DNA of 64,000 nucleotides, taken from positions 12,867,981 through 12,931,980 of the forward strand of contig JARWKL010000008.1 of NCBI GenBank assembly GCA_029961685.1, in the 5' to 3' direction. The notes under the pieces were generated by a model. It was not told where the DNA came from and did not search any database. It worked only from the letters and a program-made list of their open reading frames with translations. The position numbers were made by a program, and so were the translations under genes. Source of the DNA: Aristolochia californica. Its lineage: Eukaryota; Streptophyta; Magnoliopsida; Piperales; Aristolochiaceae. This document shows, piece by piece, positions 53,545 through 64,000 of this stretch. The stretch's first letter is position 1, and each line of letters begins with the position of its first letter.

Positions 53545-55600
53545 CACGTTGGGGAAATTCCACTAGTACAACCCCAGACTGCTTGGTGGAATTTTATAAG
53601 AATGAGATTTCTAATTGATCCTAACATGTTTTAAATGTGGTTGATATGCATGCCAGAAACATGTTGAAGATGCAAATAACCTAATGATCCAAAAATTTCA
53701 AGGAGTACAAAAAATTAAAATTCTCCAGTTAACATGCAGTGGGATATTTACCAGAGCCAAACAACCCACTTTTTGCCTATTTTACAAAAATTGAACCAAA
53801 AAAATAATAGAGACTTTTTGGAATTATCTCTCTCAGCGTTTGTGCATTTCCATTTTGGATGTTCAATTTTTTTTTTCATACTTGAGTTTTTCACTCTTCC
53901 AGCTTTCTCATAAACAAAAAGATAAGGCAAATATAGATCACAACAAATTGAAAATTTTAGAGTTTATGTATGCAAAAGAATTTGAAAACTATAATAAATG
54001 TGAGTGAAGAAAATTATTTCACGCACTAAAAATGAACACCAAAGTATTGTTATCCACGTTGGGGAAATTCCACTAGTACAACCCCAGAGAGCTTGGTGGA
54101 ATTTTCTAAGAAAGGGATTTCTAATTGATCCTAACATGTTTTAAATGTGGTGGATGTGCAAACCAGAAAAATGTTGAAGATGCAAATGGCCTAATGATCC
54201 AAAAATTTAAAGGAGTAGAAAAAATTAAAATTTTCAAGTTAACTTGCGGTGGGAAATTTACCGGAGCCAAACAACCCACTTTTTGCTTTTTTTACAAAAA
54301 GCGGACCTAGAAAATCCCAGATACTTTTTGGAATTATCTCTCTCAGCATTTGTGCATTTCCATTTTGGATGTTCAATTTTTTTTTTCGAACTTGTGTTTT
54401 TCCCTCTCCCAATTTTCTCGTAAACAAAAAGATAAGGCAAATACAGATCACAAAAAAAATGAAAATTTTAGAGTTTATGTATGCAAAAGAAAATGAAAAC
54501 TATAATAAATTTGAGTGAAGAAAATTATTTTCACACACTAAAAATGAACACCAAAGTTTTGTTATCCACGTTGGGGAAATTCACCAAGTACAACCCCTGA
54601 TAGCTTGGTGGAATTTCATAAGAAAGAAATTTCTAATTGATCCAAACGTGTTTTAAATGTGGTGGATATGCATGCTAGAAACATGTTGAAGATGCAAATG
54701 ACCTAATGATCCAAAAATTTCAAGGAATAGAAAAAATTAAAATTCTGAAGTGCGGTGGGATATTTACCAGAGCGAAACAACCCACTTTTTGATTATTTTA
54801 AAAAAAGCGGACGTAAAAAATCACAGATACTTCTTGGAGTTACCTCTCTCAACATTTGTGCCTTTCCATTTTGGATGTTCTATATATTTTTTTCAAACTT
54901 GAGCTTTTAACTCTCCCAGTTTTCTCGTAAACAAAAAAAGAAGGCAAATATAGATCACAACAAAATGAAAATTTTGTAGTTTATGTGTGCAAAAGATTTT
55001 GAAAACTATAATTAATGTGAGTGATGAAAATTTATTTCACGCACTAAAAATGATCACCAAAGTCTTATTATCCACGTTGGGGAAATTCCACTTGTACAAC
55101 CCCAGATAGCTTGGTGGAATTTTATTAGAAAGAGATTTCTAATTGATCCTAACATGTTTTAAATGTGGTGGATATGCATGCAAGAAACATGTTGAAGATG
55201 CAAATGACCTAATGATTCAAAAATTTCGAGTAGAAAAAATTAAAATTCTCAAGTTAACATGCGATGGGATATTTACCAGAGCCAAACAACCCACTTTTTG
55301 CCTATTTTACAAAAAGCGGAACTAAAAAATTACAGATACCTTTCGGAATTATCTCTCTCAACATTTGTGCATTTCCATTTTGGATGTTCAATTTTTTTTT
55401 TTCAAACTAGAGTTTTTCACTCTCCCAGTTTTCTAGTAAACAAAAAGATAAGGCAAATATAGATCACAACAAAATGAACATTTTAGAGTTTATGTATGCA
55501 AAAGAATTTGAAAACTATAATAAATGCCTGTGAAGAAAGTTATTTTCACGGACTAAAAAATAACACCAATGTTTTGTTATCCACGTTGGGAAATTCCACT

Positions 55601-58600
55601 AGTACAACCCCAGATAACTTAGTGGAATTTTATAAGAAAGAGTTCTCTTATTGATCCTAACATGTTTTAAATGTAATGGATATGCATGCCAGAAACATAT
55701 TGAAGATGCAAATGACCTAATGATCCAAAAATTTCAAGGAGTAGAAAAAATTAAAATTCTCAAATTAACGTGTAGTGGGATATTTACCAGAGCCAAACAA
55801 CCATCTTTTTGCCTATTTTTAAAAAATTCACACCTAAAAAATCAATTAAACTTTATGGAATTATCTCTCTCAGCATTTATGCATTTCCATTTTTGATGTT
55901 GAATTTTTTTTTTCAAAGCTGATTTTTTCTCTGTCCCAGTTTTCTCGTAAACAAAAAGATAAGGCAAATATAGATCACAACAAAATGAAAATTTCAGAGT
56001 TCATGTATGAAAAAGAATTTGAAAACTATAATAAATGGGAGTGACGAAAATTATTTCCACGTACTAAAAACGTACACCAAAGTTTTGTTATCCACATTGG
56101 GGAAATTCTAGTACAACCACAGATAGCCTGGTGGAATTTTATAAGAAATAGATTTCTAATTGATCCTAACATGTTTCAAATGTGGTGGATATGCATGCCA
56201 GAAACATGTTGAAGATGCAAATGACCTAATGATCCAAAAATTTCAAGGAGTAGAAAAAATTAAAATTCTCAAGTTAACGTGTGGTGGGATATTTACCAGA
56301 GCCAAACAAACCACTTTTTGCCTATTTTACAAAAAGCGGATCTAAAAAATCATAGATACCTTTTGGAATTATCTGTCTCAGCATTTTTAAATTTCCATTT
56401 TCGATGTTCAGTTTTTTTTTTTTAAATTGAGTTTTTCTCTCTCCCAGTTTTCTCATAAACAAAAAGATAAGGTAAATATAGATCACAACAAAATAAAAAG
56501 ATTTAGAGTTTATGTTTGCAAACGAATTTGAAAACTATAATAAATGTGAGTGAAAAAAATTATTTTAACGCAATAAAATTGAACACCAAAGTTTTGTTAT
56601 CTACGTTGGGGAAATTCCACTAGTACAACCCCGGAGAGCATGGTGGAATTTTAAAAGTAAGTGATTCATAATTTTTTGTAACATGTTTGAAATGTGGTGG
56701 ATATTGCCAGAAACATGTTGAAGATGCAAATGACCTAATGATCCAAAACTTTCAAGGATTAGAAAAAATTAAAATTCTCAAGTAAACGTGCGTTGGGATA
56801 TTTACTAGAGCCAAACAACCCACTTTTTGCCAATTTTACAAAAAGCCAACCTAAAAATCAAAGATTCTTTTTGGAATTATCTCTCTCAACATTTGTACAT
56901 TTCCTTTGTTGATGTTCTATTTTTTTTTTAAATTGAGTTTTTCACTCTCCTAGTGTTCTCGTAAACAAAAAGATAAGGCAAATATAGATCACAACAAAAT
57001 AAAAATTTTAGAGTTTATGTATGCAAACTAATTTTAAAACTATAATAAATGTGAGTGAAGAAAATTATTTTCACGGACTAAAAATGAACACCAATGTTTT
57101 ATTTTCCACGTTGGGGAAATTCCACTTGTACAACCCCATATAGTTTGGTGGAAAATTATATGAAAGAGATTTCTAATTGACCCTAAAATGTTTTAAATGT
57201 GGTGGAAATGCATGCGAGAAACATGTTAAAGATGCAAATGACCTAATGATCCAAAAGTTTCAAGGAGTAGAAAAAATTACAATTCTTAAGTTAACGTGCG
57301 GTGGGATATTTACCAGAGCCAAACAACCCACTTTTTGCCTATTTTACAAAAAGCGGACCTAAAAAATCACTGTTTCTTTTTAGAATTTTCTCTCCCAGCG
57401 TTTGTGCATTTCCATTTTGGATGTTCAATTTTTTTTTTCAAACTTGAGTTTTTCACTCTCCCTGTTTTCTCGTAAACAAAAAGAAAAGGCAAATATAGAT
57501 CACTACAAAATGAAAATTTTAGAGTTTATGTATGAAAAAGAATTTGAAAACTACAGTAAATGTGAGTGAAGAAAATTATTTTCATGAACTAAAAACGAAC
57601 ACCAAAGTTTTGTTATCCACGTTGGGGAAATTCCACTAGTACAACCCGAGATAGCTTTGTGGAATTTTATAAGAAAGAGATTTCTAATTGATCCTAACAT
57701 GTTTTAAATGTGGTGGATATGTATGCCAGAAACATGTTGAAGATGCAAATGACCTAATGATCCAAAAATTTCAAGGAGTAGAAAAAATTAAAACTGTCAA
57801 GTAAACGTATTGTGGGATATTTACCAGAGCCAAACCACCCACTTTTTGCCTATTTTACAAACAGCGGACCTAAAAAATCAGAGATACTTTTCGGAATTAT
57901 CTCTCTCAACATTTGTGCATTTCCATTTTGGATGTTCAATTTTTTTTTTTTTCAAACATGAGTTTTTCGCTTGCCCAGTTTTCTCATAAACAAAAAGAGA
58001 AGGAAAATATAGTTCACAAAAAAATCAAAATTTTAGAGTTTATGTATGCAAAAGAATTTTAAAACTATAATAAAATTGAGTGAAGTAAATCATTTTTACG
58101 CACTAAAAATGAACACCAAAGTTTTGTTATCCACGTTGGGGAAATTCCACTAGTACAACCCAAGATAGCCTGGTGGAATTTTATAAGAAAGAGATTTCTA
58201 ATTGATCCTACATGTATTAAATGTCGTGGATATGCATGCCACAAACATGTTGAAGATGCAAATGACCTAATGATCCAAAAATTTCAAGGAGTAGAAATAA
58301 TTAAAATTCTCAAGTCAACGTCCGTTGGGATATTTACTAAAGCCAAACAACCCACTTTTTTGCTTATTTTAGAAACAGCAGATCTAAAAAATCACAGAAA
58401 ATTTTTTGAATTATCTCCCTCAGCATTTGTGCATTTCCATTTTGGCTGTTCAATTTTTTTTGTCAAACTTGAGTTTTTCACTCTCCCAGTTTTCTCGTAA
58501 ACAAAAAGATAACGCAAATTTTTATCACAACAAAATGAAAATTTTAGAGTTAATGTATGCAAATGAAATTTAAAACTATAATAAATGTGAGTGAAGAAAA

Positions 58601-60190
58601 TTATTGTGTCGCACTTAAAAAGAACACCAAAGTTTTGTTATCCACGTTGGGGAAATTTCACTAGAACAACCCCAGACAGCTTGGTGGAATTTTATAAGAA
58701 AGTGATTTCTAATTGATCCTAACATGTTTTCAATGTGGTGGATATGCATGCCAGAAACATGTTTAAGATGCAAATGACCTAATATTCCAAAAATTTCAAG
58801 GAGTAGAAAAATTAAAATTCTCAAGTTGACGTGCGGTGGTATATTTACAAGAGCCAAACAACCTACATTTTGCCTATTTTAAAAAAAAGCGGACCTAAAA
58901 AATCACAAATACTTTTTGAAATTATCTCTCTCACCATTTGTGCATTTCCATTTTGGATGTTCAATTTTCTTTTTCAAACATGAGTTTTTCACTCTCCCAG
59001 CTTTTTCGTAAACAAAAAGATAAGGCAAATATAGATCACAACAAAATGAAAATTTAAGAGTTTATGTATGCAAAAGAATTTGAAAACTATAATTAATGTG
59101 AGTGAAGAAAATTATTTTCACGGACTGAAAATGAAATCCAAAGTATTGTTATCCATGTTGGGAAATTCCACTAGTACAAACCCAGATAGCTTGGTGGAAT
59201 TTTCTAAGAAAGAGATTTCTAATTGATCCTAACATGTTTTAAATGTGGTGGATAGGCATGCTAGAAACATACTGAAGATGCAAATGGCCTAATGATCCAA
59301 AAATTTCAAGGAGTAGAAAAAATTAAAATTCTCAAGTTAACGTGCGGTGGGATATTTACCAGAGCCAAACAACCCACTTTTTGCCTATTTTAAAGAAAGA
59401 GGACCTAAAAAATTATAGATACTTTTCAAAATTATCTCTCTTAGCATTTGTGCATTTGCATTTTGGATGTTCAATTTTTTTTTTCAAACTTGAGTTTTTC
59501 AGTCTCCAAGTTTTCTCGTAAACAAAAAGATTAGGCAAATATAGATTACAACAAAATGAAAATTTTAGAGTTTATGTATGCAAAAGAAATTGAAAACTAT
59601 AATAAATGTGAGTGAAGAAAATTATTTTCACGGAATGAAAATGAACACCAAAGTATTGTTATCCATGTTGGGAAATTCCACTAGTACAACCCCAAATAGC
59701 TTGGTGGAATTTTCTAAGAAAGACATTTCTAATTGATCCTAACATGTTTTAAATGTGGTGGATATGCAAGCCAGAAACATGTTGAAGATGCAAATGGCCT
59801 AATGATCCAAAAATTTCAAGGAGTAAAAAAAATTAAAATTCTCAAGTTAACGTGCGGTGGCATATTTACCAGAGCCAAACAACCTACTTTTTGCCTATTT
59901 TAAAGAAAGCGGACCTAAAAAACACAGATACTTTTCAAAATTATCTCTCTTAGCATTTGTGCATTTGCTTTTTGGATGTTCAATTTTTTTTTCATACTTG
60001 AGTTTTTCACTCTCCAAGTTTTCTCGTAAACAAAATGATAAGGCAAATATAGATCACAACAAATTGAAAATTTTAGAGTTGATGTATGCAAAAGAAATTG
60101 AAAACTATAATAAATGTGAGTGAAGAAAATTATTTTCACACACTAAAAATGAACACCAAAGTTTTGTTATCCACGTTGGGGAAATTCAAC
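55601..60190 (+). repeat. Long higher-order repeat, copy 1 (nine monomers, ~4.59 kb)
   Basis: Working names and landmarks are i 55650, a 56159, b 56671, c 57176, e 57687, f 58201, g 58712, h 59222 and h' 59732. Diagnostics: i has AAATTCACACCTAAAAAATC near 55827 and ACTTTATGG. a has CGTACACCAAAG and AATTCTAGTACAACCACAG. c has CCCCATATAGTTTGGTGG. f has GTCAACGTCC. g has CACTAGAACAACCCCAGACAG. h and h' have CACGGACTGAAAATG or CACGGAATGAAAATG, AAAGTATTGTTATCCATG and CTTTTCAAAATTATCTCTC. h and h' are a neighbouring duplicated pair, 510 bp apart. Confidence 0.82.
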
Positions 60191-63100
60191 TAGTACAACC
60201 TCAGATTGCTTGGTGGAATTTCATAAGAAAATATTTCTAATTGATCCTAAAATGTTTTAAATGTGGTGGATATGCATGCCAGAAAGATGTTGAAGATGCA
60301 GATGACCTAATGATCCAAAAATTTCATGGAGTAGAAAAAATTAAAATTCTCAAATTAACTTGCGGTGGGATATTTACGAGAGCCAAACAACCCTCTTTTT
60401 GCCTATTTTAAAAAAATTCACACCTAAAAAATCAATAAAACTTTATGGAATTATTTCTCTCAACATTTATGCATTTCCATTTTTTATGTTCAATTTTTTT
60501 TTTCAAAGTTGAGTTTTTTTCTCTCCCAGTTTTCTCGTAAACAAAAAGAAAAGGCAAATATAGATCACAAGAAAATGAAAATTTTAGAGTTCATGTATGC
60601 AAAAGAATTTGAAAACTATAATAAATGGGAGTGAAGAAAATTATTTTCACGTACTAAAAACGTACACCAAAGTTTTGTTATCGACATTGGGAAATTCTAG
60701 TACAACCACAGATAGCCTGGTGGAATTTTATAAGAAATAGATTTCTAATTGATCCTAAAATGTTTCAAATGTGGTGGATATGCATGCCAGAAACATGTTG
60801 AAGATGCAAATGACCTAAAGATCCAAAAATTTCAAGGAGTAGAAAAAATTAAAATTCTCAAGTTAACGTGTGGTGGGATATTTACCAGAGCCAAACAACC
60901 CACTTTTTGCCTATTTTACAAAAAGTGGATCTAAAAAATCACAAATACGTTTTGGAATTATCTGTCTCAGCATTTTTACATTTCCATTTTCGATGTTCAA
61001 TTTTTTTTTTAAAATTGAGTTTTTCTCTCTCCCAGTTTTTTCATAAACAAAAAGATAAGGTAAATATAGATCACAACAAAATAAAAATTTTAGAATTCAT
61101 GTATGCAAATGAATTTTAAAACTATAATAAATGTGAGTGAAGAAAATTATTTTCACGCACTAAAAATGAACACCAAAGTTTTATTTTCCACGTTGGGGAA
61201 ATTCCACTTGTACAACCCCATATAGTTTGGTGGAATATTATATGAAAGAGATTTCTAATTGATCCGAAAATGTTTTAAATGTGGTGGATATGCATGCAAG
61301 AAACATGTTAAAGATGCAAATGACCTAATGATCCAAAAGTTTCAAGGAGTAGAAAAAATTACAATTCTTAAGTTAACGTACGGTGGGATATTTACCAGAA
61401 CCAAACAACCCACTTTTTGCCTATTTTACAAAAACCGGACCTAAAAAATCACTGTTACTTTTTGGAATTTTCTCTCTCAGCATTTGTGCATTTCCATTTT
61501 GGATGTTCAATTTTTTTTTTCCAACTTGAGTTTTTCACTCTCCCAGTTTTCTCGTAAACAAAAAGATAGGGCAAATATAGATGGCAACAAAATGAAAATT
61601 TTAGAGTTAATGTATGCAAAAGAATTTGAAAATTATAGTAAATGTGAGTGAAGAAAATTATTTTCACGCACTAAAAATGAACACCAAAGTTTTGTTATCC
61701 ACGTTGGAGAAATTCCACTACTACAACCCGAGATAGCTTGGTGGAATTTTATAAGAAAGAGATTTCTAATTGATGCTAACATGTTTTGAATGTGGTGGAT
61801 ATGCATGCCAGAAACATGCTGAAGATGCAAATGACCTAATGATCCAAAAATTTCAAGGAGTAGAAAAAATTAAAATTGTCAAGTAAACGTGTTGTGGGAT
61901 ATTTACCAGAGCCAAACAACCCACTTTTTGCCTATTTAACAGAAAACGGAACTAAAAAATAAGAGATACTTTTTGAAATTATCTCTCTCAGCATTTGTGC
62001 ATTTCTATTTTGGATCAATTTTTTTTTTCAAACTGGAGTTTTTTACTTTCCCGGTTTTCTCGAAAACAAAAAGATGAGGCAAATATAGTTCACAACAAAA
62101 TCAAAATTTTAGAGTTTATGTATGCAAAAGAATTTTAAAACTATAATAAAATTGAGTGAAGTAAATTATTTTTACGCACTAAAAATGAACACCAAAGTTT
62201 TGTTATCCACATTGGGGAAATTCCACTAGTACAACCCAAGATAACCTGGTGGAATTTTATAAGAAAGAGATTTCTAATTGATCCTAACATGTTTTAAATG
62301 CCATGGATATGCATGCCAGAAACATGTTGAAGATGCAAATGACCTAATGATCCAAAAATTTCAAGGAGTAGAAAAAATTAAAATTCTCAAGTCAACGTCC
62401 GGTGGGATATTTACTAAAGCCAAACAACCCACATTTTGCTTATTTTACAAACAGTAGACCTAAAAAATCACAGAAAATTTTTGGAATTATCTCCCTCAGC
62501 AATTGTGCATTTCCATTTTGGCTGTTCAATTTTTTGTTCGAACTTGAGTTTTTCAGTCTCCCAGTTTTCTCGTAAACAAAAAGATAAGGCAAATTTAGAT
62601 CACAACAAAATGAAAATTTTAGAGTTAATGTATGCAAATGAAATTTAAAACTATAATAAATGTGAGTGAAGAAAATTATTGTCCCATACTAAAAAAGAAC
62701 ACCAAAGTTTTGTTATCCACATTGGGGAAATTTCACTAGAACAACCCCAGACAGCTTGGTGGAATTTTATAAGAAAGAGATTTCTAATTGATCCTAACAT
62801 GTTTAAAATGTGGTGGATATGCATGCCAGAAACATGTTGAAGATGCAAATGACCTAATGATCCAAAAATTTCAAGGAGTAGAAAAAATTAAAATTCTCAA
62901 GTTGACGCGCGGTGGGATATTTACAAGAGCCAAACAACCCATTTTTGCCTATTTTAGAGAAAGTGGACCTAAAAAATCACAGATACTTTTCAAAATTATC
63001 TCTCTCAGCATTTGTGCATTTCCATTTTGGATGTTCAATTTTTTTTTTCAAAACTGAGTTTTTCACTCTCCCAGCTTTCTCGTAAACAAAAAGATAAGGC

Positions 63101-64000
63101 AAATATAGATCACAACAAAATGAATTTTTTAGAGTTTACGTATGGAAAATAATTTGAAAACTATAATAAATGTGAGTGAAGAAAATTATTTTCACGGACT
63201 GAAAATGAACACCAAAGTATTGTTATCCATGTTGGGAAATTCCACTAGTACAACCCCAGATAGCTTGGTGGAATTTTCTAAGAAAGAGATTTCTAATTGA
63301 TCCTAACATGTTTTAAATGTGGTGGATATGCATGTCAGAAACATGCTGAAGATGCAAATGGCCTAATGATCCAAAAATTTCAAAAAGTAGAAAAAATTAA
63401 AATTCTCAAGTTAACGTGCGGTGGGATATTTACCGGAGCCAAACAACCCACTTTTTGCCTATTTTAGAGAAAGTGGACCTAAAAAATCACAGATACTTTT
63501 CAAAATTATCTCTCTTAGCATTTGTGAATTTGCATTTTGGATGTTCAATTTTTTTTTTCAAACTTGAGTTTTTCACTCTCCCAGTTTTCTCGTAAACAAA
63601 AAGATAAGGCAAATATAGATCACAACAAAATGAAAATTTTAGAGTTTATGTATGCAATAGAAATTGAAAACTATAATAAATGTGAGTGAAGAAAATTATT
63701 TTCACGCACTAGAAATGAACACCAAAGTTTTATTTTCCACGTTGGGGAAATTCCACTTGTACAACCCCATATAGTTTGGTGGAATATTATATGAAAGAGA
63801 TTTCTAATTGATCCTAAAATGTTTTAAATGTGGTGGATATGCATGCAAGAAACATGTTGAAGATGCAAATGACCTAATGATCCAAAAGTTTCAAGGAGTA
63901 GAAAAAATTTCAATTCTTAAGTTAACGTGCGGTGGGATATTTACCAGAGCCAAACAACCCACTTTTTGACTATTTTACAAAAAGTGGACCTAAAAAATCA
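60191..64000 (+). repeat. Long higher-order repeat, copy 2 and start of next
   Basis: Landmarks are i 60240, a 60748, c 61258, e 61769, f 62277, g 62787, h 63296, then c again at 63807. Offsets from copy 1 are 4,589-4,590 bp for i and a, 4,082 for c and e, and 4,074-4,076 for f, g and h. The step of about 507 bp between a and c shows that monomer b is absent here. After h the sequence passes directly to another c-type monomer (CCCCATATAGTTTGG near 63765), skipping h', i and a. The window ends inside that monomer. Confidence 0.82.
63682..63709. other. 28 bp imperfect palindrome (end-of-array example)
   Basis: Arms and AATT centre are the same as at 453-480. The element is followed by TAGAAATGAACACC instead of the usual TAAAAATGAACACC. 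It shows that the element persists across the whole window. Confidence 0.6.

Larger units (their letters stand above)
50681..55600 (+). repeat. Mixed satellite monomers with a T-N-C-like block
   Basis: Landmarks are at 50760, 51269, 51780, an implied one at about 52286 (deleted), 52559, 53069, 53614, 54124, 54636 and 55142. Monomers 51269 and 51780 match those at 43195 and 43705 (offsets 8,074 and 8,075 bp). The shared sequence includes GGCGGACCTTAAAAAT and GTAAACGTGCGG with a CCTATTGATC context. They are followed by a C-like start (CACTTGTAC, GCTTCGTAG near 52236) that is cut by a deletion of about 240 bp. Monomer 53069 is also C-like. A 33 bp tandem duplication lies at 53479-53544. The other monomers show no clear order. 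No gene was seen. Confidence 0.82.
1..64000 (+). repeat. Satellite array, ~510 bp monomer, ~127 copies head-to-tail
   Basis: The entire window is one tandem array. The landmark ATTGATCCTAACATG recurs from 91 to 63807, usually every 505-514 bp, most often 510-511 bp. All copies are in the same orientation and I found no inverted copy and no foreign insertion. The array starts and ends inside a monomer. Within a monomer, reading from the landmark, the order is: two ACATGT sites about 37 bp apart; an A-tract-rich stretch; GTTAACGTGCGGTGGG; a segment ending in GCGGACC; TTTTTGGAATTATCTCTC; a run of 8-12 T; CTCGTAAACAAAAAGATAAG; CTATAATAAATG; a 28 bp imperfect palindrome; and GTTTTGTTATCCACGTTGGG. 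Base composition is AT-rich, about two thirds or more by eye. The family was not recognised. It is most likely heterochromatic satellite DNA of a eukaryote, probably a plant. Confidence 0.97.

Noticed and set aside
56160..56345. 61-codon frame with CFKCGGYACQKH, resembling a zinc knuckle
   Set aside because: The spacing is not that of a CCHC knuckle (C-x2-C-x4-H-x4-C). The frame opens with TTG rather than ATG, directly after a stop, and recurs with substitutions in many monomers. No gag or other retroelement context is present.
1..64000. CRISPR array
   Set aside because: The repeat unit is about 510 bp with no short direct repeats separated by unique spacers and no cas genes.
1..64000. LTR retrotransposon or DNA transposon array
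   Set aside because: I saw no primer-binding site, polymerase motifs, target-site duplications or terminal inverted repeats. The poly-T run lies inside every monomer and is not an insertion tail.
1..64000. Ribosomal gene spacer or 5S rDNA array
   Set aside because: No stretch resembling 5S, 18S, 5.8S or 25S rRNA occurs in the monomer, although tandem arrays of about 500 bp can be 5S rDNA.
1..64000. CENP-B box-like motif
   Set aside because: I looked for a TTCG-N4-A-N2-CGGG pattern in the consensus. The nearest CG-rich block (CGTGCGGTGGG) does not fit.
1..64000. Telomeric repeats or interstitial telomere sequence
   Set aside because: No TTTAGGG or TTAGGG runs were seen, so proximity to a telomere cannot be argued from this window.

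Overview
The whole 64 kb window is one uninterrupted head-to-tail array of a single AT-rich satellite repeat. The monomer is about 510 bp and all copies lie in the same orientation. Using the landmark ATTGATCCTAACATG (or its variants) as a phase anchor, I located 125 copies. Two more are implied where an internal deletion removed the landmark. The array is cut mid-monomer at both ends, so it continues beyond the window. I see no protein-coding gene, tRNA, rRNA, CRISPR array, transposon insertion or unique single-copy DNA. Open reading frames up to 121 codons occur, but they recur in register with the repeat and are by-products of it.

Organism: a long, homogeneous, AT-rich satellite with monomers of about 510 bp, no inserted elements and abundant CpG/TpG/CpA variation suggests constitutive heterochromatin (centromeric, pericentromeric or subtelomeric) of a eukaryote. 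A plant with a large genome is my best guess, because satellites of this length are common there. I do not recognise the family and cannot name a species.

Layout: the array is a patchwork of domains with different higher-order repeat (HOR) periods. 1-5.6 kb: monomers without clear higher order. 5.58-9.64 kb: two nearly identical 2,030 bp tetramers. 8.9-13.9 kb: a dimer of about 1,018 bp repeated five times, apparently amplified from half of that tetramer. 13.9-16.3 kb: unordered. 16.3-46.3 kb: a domain built from six recognisable monomer types, here named N, C, A, L, G and T. Their canonical order N-C-A-L-G-T gives a unit of about 3.06 kb, with many truncated, reordered or hybrid units. 46.6-50.7 kb: two copies of a tetramer with a spacing of exactly 2,020 bp. 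50.7-55.6 kb: mixed, including a small block related to the 43-44 kb region. 55.6-64 kb: a 7-9 monomer HOR with a spacing of about 4.08 kb.

The sequence records its own history. Hybrid monomers mark crossovers between types. Short deletions often have microhomology at the junction, small tandem duplications are present, and one deletion carries a short filler that looks copied from another part of the monomer. Most monomers carry a 28 bp imperfect palindrome centred on AATT, the best candidate for a protein-binding or structural element. HOR and type assignments were made by reading diagnostic variants by eye, not by computed alignment.
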